Source: Flavobacterium sp. MC2016-06
GTDB lineage: Bacteria; Bacteroidota; Bacteroidia; Flavobacteriales; Flavobacteriaceae
Direction of reading: 5' to 3'
Length of the DNA: 64,000 bases
NCBI RefSeq assembly: GCF_009711165.2
Contig: NZ_WMID02000002.1
Location: forward strand, 1-64,000
In this document: piece after piece, positions 42,776-50,397 of the stretch
Position numbering within the stretch: position 1 is the stretch's first letter
Layout of the letters: each line of letters begins with the position of its first letter
The notes under the pieces: model-generated
Database searches by the model: none
What the model saw: only the letters and a program-made list of their open reading frames with translations
Told to the model about the DNA's origin: nothing
Made by a program: the position numbers and the translations under genes

Positions 42776-42793
42776 ACTAAAAAATTAAATAGA

Positions 42794-43270
42794 ATGAATA
42801 AAACAGTCAGAATTGTTATTGCTTTAGCAGTTTGTTTATCAGTAGGATATTCCGCAAGTGTTATTACAAGACCAAGTATAACAACCTGGTATGTTGATCT
42901 TATAAAACCAAGTTTTAATCCCCCAAACTGGGTTTTTATGCCAGCTTGGACATTACTTTATATTTTAATGGCTGTTGCGGCAGGATTGGTTTGGGATAAA
43001 ATAAAAGAACAAAATCAGGAAGTAAAAACAGCTTTAGGTTTCTTTTTAATTCAATTGACTCTTAATGCTATTTGGTCGTATGTTTTCTTCGGATTAAAAA
43101 ATCCATTACTAGCTTTAATCGAAATTGCTCTTTTAGAATTAATGATTTACGAAACGTATTTAAAATTCACCAAAATCAATAAGACAGCTGGATATCTTTT
43201 GATTCCATACATGGCTTGGGTAGCTTTTGCAGCTATTCTAAATGCTAGTATTTGGTTGTTGAATAAATAA
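42794..43270 (+). CDS. TspO/MBR-family tryptophan-rich sensory protein
   Basis: The protein of about 158 residues has five membrane helices and the TspO landmarks WYVDLIKPSFNPPNWVFMPA (about 33-52), WTLLYILMAVAAGLVW, NAIWSYVFFGLKNP and PYMAWVAFAAILN. TspO proteins bind porphyrins and act in tetrapyrrole or stress signalling in the membrane. ATG 42794 was chosen from the promoter and family alignment. It is a single gene. Confidence 0.93.
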   Translation: MNKTVRIVIALAVCLSVGYSASVITRPSITTWYVDLIKPSFNPPNWVFMPAWTLLYILMAVAAGLVWDKIKEQNQEVKTALGFFLIQLTLNAIWSYVFFGLKNPLLALIEIALLELMIYETYLKFTKINKTAGYLLIPYMAWVAFAAILNASIWLLNK

Positions 43271-43280
43271 TGATTTTGTT

Positions 43281-43313
43281 TCAGGTTTCAGGTTTTTTTA
43301 GTTTCAAGTTTTA
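43281..43313. repeat. GTTTCAG heptamer fragment
   Basis: GTTTCAGGTTTCAGG and GTTTCAAG lie between the TspO and TPR genes, the same words as the array at 18613-18738. Confidence 0.65.
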
Positions 43314-43330
43314 ATCAATACGTTTACTTT

Positions 43331-44329
43331 ATGAATAAATTAAAGGTTTTTGTTCTTGTTTTGGTTTTAATTTCGTTTAAGACTTTTGCTTGTTTAAATG
43401 GTGAAACTAAAACCTTGAAAAATGGAGTAATGGTTTACGTAGATTATCAAGGACTTGTACCTCATGGACATCGCTTTTCTGTAGATAATTTTTCAAAATT
43501 AATTTTAGAACTTGATAGTTTATATGAAAAGAAAAAAAACATAGATTATTTATCCGATAAGGGATATGTATTAATAATTCAAGGGAAATATCAAGAAGCT
43601 TTACAATTGTATTTGAATATCGAAAAAATAAAACCTAATCGATATTCTACAGCATCAAATATTGGTACTCTTTATGAGTTAATGGGAGAGAATCAAAAAG
43701 CTTATGATTGGATTCAAAAAGCTATTGAGATAAATCCTGAATCGCATAATGGTTCCGAATGGTTACATTTAAGAATTCTAGAGGCGAAAATCAATAATTT
43801 GTCTAATGTATCTGGTCAGTTTTTAATAAATACTAGTTTTGGAGATAAGGGAACTCCTGAGACAAAATTATCCAAACCTGAATTAGAAGTTTTAGCTAAA
43901 GCTGTTTATTATCAAGTAAATGAGCGTATGAGTTTTATAAAGCCAAAAGATAAAGTTATTTCTATTTTACTTTTTGAGCTTGGAAATCTTGTACGACTAA
44001 AAGGGGAATCTGAGAATGCTGTACGAATCTATAATCTTGCAAAAGAATATGGTTTTCACGATGAAATAGTTAATGCAAGAATAGTTTCTTGTTTTAAAAG
44101 CAGAGCTGATTATTTTGAACATAGAACATGGGAATTAGATAAAAAACTTAATGTTTTAAGAAAAAGTAAAAACGGAGTAGATTTGGATTATGTAAGTCAA
44201 ATAGAAATCGCTTTAATTACAGTTTCTATAATTGGAACAGTATTATTAATTGGTTTGCTAATCCTTTATTTTAAATGGAAGAAATTAAAGGATTATGTTT
44301 TGCTGAATGATTCACCAAATCTAAATTAG
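43331..44329 (+). CDS. TPR-repeat protein with signal peptide and C-terminal membrane helix
   Basis: The 332-residue protein starts MNKLKVFVLVLVLISFKTFA, a cleavable signal peptide. At least two TPR units follow at about 75-150 (GYVLIIQGKYQEALQLYLNI, SNIGTLYELMGENQKAYDWI, QKAIEINPES), and a probable one lies near residue 215 (LGNLVRLKGESENAVRIYNL). A single helix at about 294-314 anchors the C-terminus. The TPR region should face the periplasm and bind a protein partner. The partner is unknown. Confidence 0.8.
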   Translation: MNKLKVFVLVLVLISFKTFACLNGETKTLKNGVMVYVDYQGLVPHGHRFSVDNFSKLILELDSLYEKKKNIDYLSDKGYVLIIQGKYQEALQLYLNIEKIKPNRYSTASNIGTLYELMGENQKAYDWIQKAIEINPESHNGSEWLHLRILEAKINNLSNVSGQFLINTSFGDKGTPETKLSKPELEVLAKAVYYQVNERMSFIKPKDKVISILLFELGNLVRLKGESENAVRIYNLAKEYGFHDEIVNARIVSCFKSRADYFEHRTWELDKKLNVLRKSKNGVDLDYVSQIEIALITVSIIGTVLLIGLLILYFKWKKLKDYVLLNDSPNLN

Positions 44330-44346
44330 ATTGAAAGAAAATTTAA

Positions 44347-44375
44347 TTTTGAGTCATCGGTTTGATGACTCAAAA
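44347..44375. terminator. Hairpin between convergent genes
   Basis: TTTTGAGTCATC pairs perfectly with GATGACTCAAAA around GGTTT. It sits between the stops of the TPR gene (44329) and the HAD gene (44378), with moderate T runs on the minus strand. Confidence 0.6.
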
Positions 44376-44377
44376 CT

Positions 44378-45025
44378 TTACAATATCTGAATTAAATCTA
44401 AAGGCTTATTCAATACCAATTTAGCACCGCTGGCAATTAACTCTTCTTCTGTTCTATAACCCCAAGAAACGCCAACGGCATGCATATTGGCATTAATAGC
44501 AGTCTGCATATCAATATCAGAATCACCTACGAAAATTATTTCTTCGGGTTTTAAGTTCCAGCTTTTGCTTATTTCAATTGCTTCAAAAGGATTTGGTTTT
44601 TTAAGCGATTCAGTACTTAAACCAACTATTTCACTGAAATAATTGGGAAAAATTTCGGCTGTTATTTTTTTGGTAAGTTCATCTGCTTTATTAGAAAAAA
44701 CGGCTAATTTGATGTTGCGTGAAACCAAATCATTCAATAATTTTACAATACCTTCATACGGTTTAGTTTTATGCGTACAACTGGTGCGATATTCATTAAT
44801 CATATTTAGAAAGCAGATTTCTATTTGATCTTCAGTACTTTCTGATGCAGGCAAAGCTTTACTCACCAAGTTTCGCAAACCGCTTCCAATAAAATATTGA
44901 TAATCATCATAAGAGTGAGTAGGATAATTTAGTTTGGTTAATACTGTATTCATAGCATCTGAAATGTCGTGTAATGAATCTACTAATGTTCCGTCTAAAT
45001 CAAAAATAATTCCTTTAAATATCAT
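44378..45025 (-). CDS. HAD-family hydrolase, phosphoglycolate phosphatase-like
   Basis: The 215-residue protein has the HAD motifs: IFDLDGTLVDS (8-18), the motif II serine in LAVFSNKADE, the lysine in SLKKPNPFEAIEI, and IIFVGDSDIDMQTAINANM. A type-1 cap lies at about 18-85. Size and motifs fit Gph-type phosphatases. The substrate is not fixed by sequence. A small open frame resembling the C-terminus of an HI0933 flavoprotein ends three bases before its start. Confidence 0.87.
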   Translation of the reverse strand: MIFKGIIFDLDGTLVDSLHDISDAMNTVLTKLNYPTHSYDDYQYFIGSGLRNLVSKALPASESTEDQIEICFLNMINEYRTSCTHKTKPYEGIVKLLNDLVSRNIKLAVFSNKADELTKKITAEIFPNYFSEIVGLSTESLKKPNPFEAIEISKSWNLKPEEIIFVGDSDIDMQTAINANMHAVGVSWGYRTEEELIASGAKLVLNKPLDLIQIL

Positions 45026-45028
45026 TTT

Positions 45029-45154
45029 TTACTTTTTAAAATGGTCTGAAATCTTAAAGTTAAATCTACTGATAATCTCAATGAGATTTATGATTTCTTC
45101 TGCAAAATAAGGATTTTGAAGTGATTTGAAAGCTAAGTTTTTGCTAAATATCAT
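45029..45154 (-). pseudogene. Remnant of an HI0933-type flavoprotein C-terminus
   Basis: A 41-codon open frame begins at ATG 45154. Its residues 10-36 resemble the C-terminal block of the intact flavoprotein encoded at 46141-47349: SLQNPYFAEEIINL here against KLHQNLYFAGEIVNI there, then FNF in both. The glycines of the flavin-binding TGG motif are lost (ISRFNF for TGGFNF). It ends with TAA three bases before the HAD start. It looks like the decayed tail of a second such gene, although a recruited short peptide cannot be excluded. Confidence 0.45.
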
Positions 45155-45189
45155 TATTTATTTTTACTTCAAATTCGGGGAAATTAATT

Positions 45190-45942
45190 TTAGTTTTTAG
45201 GACCATTTTTCATTTTCTTAAATTCCTCGTTTTTAGTATATAAAAAATCCATTGTGTAAAGTAAATTTTTTTGTTTTAAAATAGTTTTAGATTGTGGGTC
45301 AGTATCACAAAAGTCTAAAAAAAGCTCTTTTTCATCGGGATTTAGTTTTAAGTCTTTTGTGAAAAAATCTAAAGGAACACTTGCGTCTATCAACTTTTTG
45401 AAGTCTAGTTCAGGAGATTTGCTTTTGAGCTTAGTTTTATCATCTTTTTTTCTAAACAAATCAAAAACGCCACCTCCCATTGCGCCAAAGTTCATTCCAT
45501 TTGTAATAGTACCGTCATAAACGCCTGTGTATTTCTGTAAATTTCGAGAAGCTCTTTGTAAAGCTATAGAATCTGAAAATTCAGGAGAAGAACCTACATG
45601 AGAGAATTTTATAGTGGTAATAAGCACTTCATCAAGCTCCTCGGGTTTTAAAATCATATTAACAACCAGATTATTTTGTTCAACATTTTCTGGAGTAAGT
45701 TTTAATCGTTTAAAAAAATAATCTTTAGAAAAAAAAATTAAACTGTCTTTAGCGCTAACCAAGATTGAAAATTCTCCAAAAGCATTAGTTTTTGTACTTG
45801 TTTTGGCCGTTTTGTTAATTACTTCAACATCTTTGATAGTAACGTTTTGTGAAAAGACTTTTCCGTTTAATATTCTTTCGGTTTGAGAAAAACCAATTTG
45901 ATACGCAAATAAAGAGATTGCTGTAAGTAATTTTACTTTCAT
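45190..45942 (-). CDS. Secreted protein with carboxypeptidase-regulatory-like domain
   Basis: The 250-residue protein has a signal peptide ending near AYQIGFSQ (residue 19), then a carboxypeptidase-D regulatory-like beta domain at about 22-105: RILNGKVFSQNVTIKDVEVI, KTNAFGEFSILVSAKDSLIF. The remainder is helical with FGAMGGGVFDLFRKKDDK. Similar stand-alone domain proteins are common in Flavobacteria near TonB receptors and may act in envelope assembly. There is no receptor beside it here. Confidence 0.78.
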   Translation of the reverse strand: MKVKLLTAISLFAYQIGFSQTERILNGKVFSQNVTIKDVEVINKTAKTSTKTNAFGEFSILVSAKDSLIFFSKDYFFKRLKLTPENVEQNNLVVNMILKPEELDEVLITTIKFSHVGSSPEFSDSIALQRASRNLQKYTGVYDGTITNGMNFGAMGGGVFDLFRKKDDKTKLKSKSPELDFKKLIDASVPLDFFTKDLKLNPDEKELFLDFCDTDPQSKTILKQKNLLYTMDFLYTKNEEFKKMKNGPKN

Positions 45943-46052
45943 AAAGGATTGATTAGTTGAAAGTAAAATTATTAGAATTGTCTTAATAAAACCTTAGGAA
46001 AGATGTAAAGTCTTGTTAATTGATCCTTGTTTTTTAAAAGAGTAAAGACTGC

Positions 46053-46118
46053 TGTCAGGCTGAGTGAAGTCGAAGCTCTTTTGTATTAGATAAGCCTTCG
46101 ACTTCGTTTAGTATAACA
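46053..46118. repeat. Palindromic repeat element (copy 5)
   Basis: TGTCAGGCTGAGTGAAGTCG faces GCCTTCGACTTCGTTTAGTA and ACA; the arms pair imperfectly over 25 bases. The TGAGTGAAGTCGAAG core is the family word. Confidence 0.55.
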
Positions 46119-46140
46119 ATATTTAAGAATGATTTTGTAA

Positions 46141-47349
46141 TTAAATACTATTTGCCAAAACAAACCCGCTGGTCCAGGCATTTTGGAAGTTAAATCCGCC
46201 CGTAATAGCATCGATATTTACAATTTCTCCAGCAAAATAAAGATTTTGATGCAATTTGCTTTCCATAGTTTTAAAGTTGATTTCTTTTAAAACAATCCCG
46301 CCAGCGGTAACAAATTCTTCTTTAAAAGTGCTTTTTCCGTTTACCTGAAATTTTGCTTTGGTAAGTTGTGAAGCTAGATTTTGTAATTGATTTTTAGATA
46401 AATCTGCCCATTTAGTTTCTGCTTCAATTTCTGATGCCAGAACCAAACTTTCCCATAAACGATTCGGAAAATCAAAAGGAGATTTTTTTGAAACGGCTTT
46501 TTTTGCATGTTCCTGTTTTAAATCTTTTAGGATTTTTTCGGCATCTTCGGTGTCAACATCATTTAACCAATTGACAAAAATGGTAAACTGATAATTTTTA
46601 TCGTGTAGAATTCGTGCGCCCCAAGCTGAAAGCTTTAAAATTGCAGGACCACTCATTCCCCAGTGTGTGATTAACAAAGGCCCAGTAGATTCTAGTTTAG
46701 TATCTTTTACAGTAACAGTAACCTGTGCCGCAACTCCGGGTAATTCTTTTATACGGGAATCTTTAATATTAAAAGTGAATAGGGAAGGAACAGGGCTTAC
46801 AATAGCGTGACCTTGTGCTTGCAGCAATTCCCATATTTTTGGGTTGCTTCCTGTTGCTAGAATTAATTTTTCAGTTGCGTAATTTTCGTTTTGCGTGTCA
46901 ATTTTCCAGTGATTTTCTTTTTTGAAAATAGATTGTACGCTTTGGCCAATTAATACTTTGATGCCTAATTTTTCGGTTGCTTTTAAGAAGCAATCGATAA
47001 TAGTCTGAGAAGAATTCGAAACGGGAAACATTCTGCCGTCGTCTTCAATTTTTAATTCGACGCCATGTTTTTCAAACCATTCGATGGTATCGCCAGAACA
47101 AAATTGATGAAACGGCCCGCGAAGTTCTTTTTCGCCGCGTGGATAAAATTTTACTAATTCATTGGGCTCAAAACAAGCGTGCGTCACGTTGCATCTTCCA
47201 CCTCCAGAAACGCGAACTTTTGAGAGTACTTCTTTACCTCTTTCAAGAATAGCAATTTTTAGTTTCGGATTTTTCTCTGCAATATTAATAGCAGTAAAAA
47301 ATCCTGCAGCGCCACCGCCAACAATGATTATGTCGAAATTTTTGATCAT
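46141..47349 (-). CDS. HI0933/YhiN-family NAD(P)/FAD-dependent oxidoreductase
   Basis: The 402-residue flavoprotein begins MIKNFDIIIVGGGAAGFFTA with the FAD Rossmann motif, then the family signature VSGGGRCNVTHACFEP at about 47-62. Later landmarks are LATGSNPKIWELL and the C-terminal LYFAGEIVNIDAITGGFNFQ. The family (BaiN-like) has poorly known substrates. A 195-bp inverted-repeat element is upstream, and a decayed relative of this gene's C-terminus lies at 45029-45154. Confidence 0.92.
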   Translation of the reverse strand: MIKNFDIIIVGGGAAGFFTAINIAEKNPKLKIAILERGKEVLSKVRVSGGGRCNVTHACFEPNELVKFYPRGEKELRGPFHQFCSGDTIEWFEKHGVELKIEDDGRMFPVSNSSQTIIDCFLKATEKLGIKVLIGQSVQSIFKKENHWKIDTQNENYATEKLILATGSNPKIWELLQAQGHAIVSPVPSLFTFNIKDSRIKELPGVAAQVTVTVKDTKLESTGPLLITHWGMSGPAILKLSAWGARILHDKNYQFTIFVNWLNDVDTEDAEKILKDLKQEHAKKAVSKKSPFDFPNRLWESLVLASEIEAETKWADLSKNQLQNLASQLTKAKFQVNGKSTFKEEFVTAGGIVLKEINFKTMESKLHQNLYFAGEIVNIDAITGGFNFQNAWTSGFVLANSI

Positions 47350-47374
47350 ATTTTATTTTTGTTTGCCACTTTTC

Positions 47375-47569
47375 TTTTTGCCACAAATTACACGAATTGG
47401 CACTAATTTTAATTTTGTGGTTGCTTAATTTTTTTGGACACAGATTAAACGGATTTTTTAAATCTGTTGCCAAAGTCTTCAGTTATTTTTGTCAAAGTTT
47501 GAAACTTTGACAAAGATTTAAAATACTGAATTTAAAATTAGTGGCAATTCGTGTAATTAGTGGCAAAAA
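47375..47569. repeat. 195-bp element with 38-bp terminal inverted repeats
   Basis: Arms 47375-47412 and 47532-47569 match at 36 of 38 positions; they contain ATTACACGAATTG and CACTAATTTTAA. Inside lie CACAGATTAAACGGATT and an AACTTTGACAAAG palindrome at 47489-47515. There is no open frame inside, so it resembles a non-autonomous miniature element or a composite repeat. Confidence 0.8.
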
Positions 47570-47572
47570 ACT

Positions 47573-48250
47573 TTATATTTTATCTGGAAAATCAGTAATG
47601 ATTCCGCTTACTTTATAATTTTTCATTTTCTGAATATCTTCCAATTCATCAACGGTCCATGGTAAAACGAGAAATCCTTTTTGTTGAATTTCTTTTGTTC
47701 TTTCCTCATTTAATAAATGATAATCAGGATGAATAGCATATGCATTTATTGATTCGGCGAAAGCCAGAGCAGAATCAAGATCTTCTTCTGTTAAAACTCC
47801 AATCTTAATTTTTGAATCTAAATTATGGATTTCCTGCAAAGCATTCCAATCAAAACTAGAAACAATAAAATGCTCGTAATTCCAGTTTTTTTCAGAAATA
47901 TATTGTTGAATTAAAGTGACAACTTTCTGTGAAGTATCAGCATTTTTCAGCTCAATATTGATCAGGCATTTTTTGTTTACCAAATCAAAAACTTCATTTA
48001 AAGTCGGAATTTGATATTGATCAGCAATCAAAAATGACTTTAATTCGGACAAAGATAACGTATTTACAAAACCTTTTCCGTTGGTCATTCTGTCTATAGT
48101 TTCGTCATGCATGACAATTAGATGACCGTCAGCACTTAAGTGAATGTCGAGTTCTATTCCGTCAGCATTTAAATCTAATGCTTTTTGGAAAGCATTTAAG
48201 GTATTTTCGGGTTCGTAACCTTTGGCTCCGCGATGTCCTATTTTTAGCAT
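47573..48250 (-). CDS. Glycerophosphodiester phosphodiesterase
   Basis: The protein of about 225 residues starts MLKIGHRGAKGYEPENT, with the catalytic His 6, Arg 7 and Glu of the GDPD family. DGIELDIHLSADGHLIVMHD and ETIDRMTNG follow, and VLPWTVDELEDIQKM lies near the C-terminus. It cleaves glycerophosphodiesters to glycerol-3-phosphate and an alcohol with a divalent metal. There is no signal peptide, so it is cytoplasmic. ATG 48250 was chosen because translation further upstream (to 48307) lies in repeat DNA and has no family match. Confidence 0.93.
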   Translation of the reverse strand: MLKIGHRGAKGYEPENTLNAFQKALDLNADGIELDIHLSADGHLIVMHDETIDRMTNGKGFVNTLSLSELKSFLIADQYQIPTLNEVFDLVNKKCLINIELKNADTSQKVVTLIQQYISEKNWNYEHFIVSSFDWNALQEIHNLDSKIKIGVLTEEDLDSALAFAESINAYAIHPDYHLLNEERTKEIQQKGFLVLPWTVDELEDIQKMKNYKVSGIITDFPDKI

Positions 48251-48326
48251 TTGTATGAGATGAAAATTTAACAGCAAAGGTCGCAAAGTTTTACGCAAAG
48301 GCGACAAGGATTATTTAAAAAAAGTT

Positions 48327-48461
48327 AGCCACAGATTAAAAAGATTAACACAGATTTGTTAGCCACGAATTATACTAATTTAAAAATGATAAATTAATTA
48401 GTGGAAATTAGTGTAATTCGTGGCAAAAGGAAAAATCATTTTAATCCTGTAATCAGTGGCT
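48327..48461. repeat. Nested palindromic repeat, copy A
   Basis: Outer arms (AGCCACAGATTAAAAAGATT at 48327 and its inverse ending 48461) enclose inner arms 48361-48381 and 48405-48425 of the GCCACGAATTA family. The same nesting of outer and inner families occurs at 50195-50338. Confidence 0.75.
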
Positions 48462-48475
48462 AAAAAACTTTGCAG

Positions 48476-50143
48476 TTAAATCACTTCTAGTAAAACAACA
48501 TCAAAATCACTATCAATAATTACTTTACTATTTACAACTTCGACTTCCTGATTGGAATAAAAATCTCTAAGCTTTGTTCCGTCTTGAAAAAGAGAATTTA
48601 CAGAAAGTTCTTTTTGACCTTTTGGTAAATCTAAGCCAATAATTACGTTGTCTGAAAATGTTTCTTTAGAAAAAGTTCTAGAAAACACATAAGGTTGATC
48701 CGATATTTTTGTATGAATTCCTGCTCCAACTGCCGGATGATTTCTTCTAAATTGCCCTAATTTCTGCCAATGTAAAAGTGTTTTTTGTACTTCTGAATTA
48801 TTTTGAATGTCGTCCCAATTCATGTTTGAACGCAAAGTTGCATCGCCTTGAGTTCCTTCAACAACCAAAGAACGATTAGATTCATCGCCATAATAAACCT
48901 GAGACATTCCTGGCGAAAGCAATAGTTTTGTTCCGGCTTCGATACCTTTTACGCGATAAGCATCAAAAGGCTGTCCGTCGTCGTGTGAAGACATGTAATT
49001 AAGAACCGAATAGCCTTTTAAGTTGTTGTTTAAATCATTTGAATATTTAGAGAATAAACCTTCATAATCATTTTGAGCGGCATTCCATTTAAATTCAAAA
49101 TTAATCATGCTGTTGAAACCATTTTGAAAGTAGTTTACTTTTCGATCTCCAAAATCATAATCCTGACCTCCGCTAATTCCGTAACCGTAAACTTCGGCAA
49201 TGGTGTAAAATGGGTTTTGATCTAAAACCTGCATCGGATGGTGTTTTTTCCAAGTTTCAAAAGCGTATTCACATTCTTTTTTAAAATCTGCCCAGACATC
49301 TTCGTCAGTATGTTTTACGGTGTCGGCTCTGTAACCGTCAATTCCGAATTCTACGATATAATCAGTAAGCCATTTTATGATGTAATATTTTGGACTTCTA
49401 GGATAACCGGTTCTTTTAAAGAATTCGTCTAATGAAGTAATTTCTTTATCATATCGGCCTTCTTTTTTCCATTTTTCGATTAAAAAAGGAGGAAGTTCGA
49501 CGTTTTGAGTACTTTCAGTTTTGATGTCCGGAAGATTATCAACCAAAGTACACATAGTTGTGTTCTCAAACGATTTGTAATCGCATACAACGCCAGTTCT
49601 AACCCATTCTTGCGGCCAAACAGGATCTTCTTCCGTTACTGGACCAGTATGATTTATAACGCCGTCTAATAGAATTCTAATTCCTTTTTCGTGTGCTTTT
49701 TTTACCAGATTTGCTAAGTCTTCTTTAGTTCCGAAGTTTGGATCTAAAGCTGACCAATCTCTCGCCCAATAGCCATGAAATCCATAACTGAGGCCGGTTC
49801 CCTCGTCAACGCCATCGTGAATTTGTTCGACTATCGGCGTAAGCCAAATGGCATTTATTCCGAGTTTTTCAAAATAACCCGATTCGATTTTTTTGGTAAT
49901 TCCGATGATGTCGCCACCTTCAAAACCACGCAATTTTCCGGGTGTTTTGGTTCGGTTAAAATTTAAATCGTTAGCAGTATTTCCGTTATAAAAACGATCT
50001 GTAAGTAAAAAATAAATATTTGCGCCTTCCCAAACGAAAGGTATTTTTGAAGTATTGTCTTTATTCATTGATACTGATTTTGAGCCAGAACAACTCATGA
50101 TTAAGAATACTAAAGGTAAAAAAAGGAAAGTGTATTTTTTCAT
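48476..50143 (-). CDS. GH13 alpha-amylase-family lipoprotein
   Basis: The 555-residue protein has an SPII signal (MKKYTFLFLPLVFLIMSCSG, cysteine 18) and a GH13 catalytic barrel. Region I is GVINHTG, region II GIDGYRADTVKH with the nucleophile Asp, region III FYTIAEVYGYG with the Glu acid/base, and region IV MSSHDDGQP. A C-terminal beta domain follows from about 470. It should hydrolyse alpha-1,4-glucans at the cell surface or in the periplasm, as SusG-like lipoproteins do. It lies beyond the other GH13 gene, separated by a nested repeat. Confidence 0.92.
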   Translation of the reverse strand: MKKYTFLFLPLVFLIMSCSGSKSVSMNKDNTSKIPFVWEGANIYFLLTDRFYNGNTANDLNFNRTKTPGKLRGFEGGDIIGITKKIESGYFEKLGINAIWLTPIVEQIHDGVDEGTGLSYGFHGYWARDWSALDPNFGTKEDLANLVKKAHEKGIRILLDGVINHTGPVTEEDPVWPQEWVRTGVVCDYKSFENTTMCTLVDNLPDIKTESTQNVELPPFLIEKWKKEGRYDKEITSLDEFFKRTGYPRSPKYYIIKWLTDYIVEFGIDGYRADTVKHTDEDVWADFKKECEYAFETWKKHHPMQVLDQNPFYTIAEVYGYGISGGQDYDFGDRKVNYFQNGFNSMINFEFKWNAAQNDYEGLFSKYSNDLNNNLKGYSVLNYMSSHDDGQPFDAYRVKGIEAGTKLLLSPGMSQVYYGDESNRSLVVEGTQGDATLRSNMNWDDIQNNSEVQKTLLHWQKLGQFRRNHPAVGAGIHTKISDQPYVFSRTFSKETFSDNVIIGLDLPKGQKELSVNSLFQDGTKLRDFYSNQEVEVVNSKVIIDSDFDVVLLEVI

Positions 50144-50194
50144 TTATTTTAGATTTAACAAAGTATTAGTAATGAAAGAATGCTGAAAAAAAAT

Positions 50195-50338
50195 AGCCAC
50201 AGATTACAGGATTAAAGTGATTTTTTCTTTTGCCACGAATTACACAAATTTCCACGAATTAATTTATCATGTTTAAATTTGTGAAAATTTGTGTAATTCG
50301 TGGCAGACAAATCTGTGTTAATCTTGTAATCTGCGGCT
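50195..50338. repeat. Nested palindromic repeat, copy B
   Basis: Outer arms at 50195-50223 and 50309-50338 (AGCCACAGATTACAGGATTA type) enclose inner arms 50231-50255 and 50281-50305, which match at 24 of 25 positions. It fills the gap between the two GH13 genes. Confidence 0.8.
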
Positions 50339-50397
50339 GAAAATCTTTGCGGAGACTCACTGCTGTGCGCCTCTACATTATATACTTTGTGTTTGTT

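Noticed and set aside
42773..42793. TTG start for the TspO gene
   Set aside because: The codon is part of the -7 promoter element, so it is not in the transcript.
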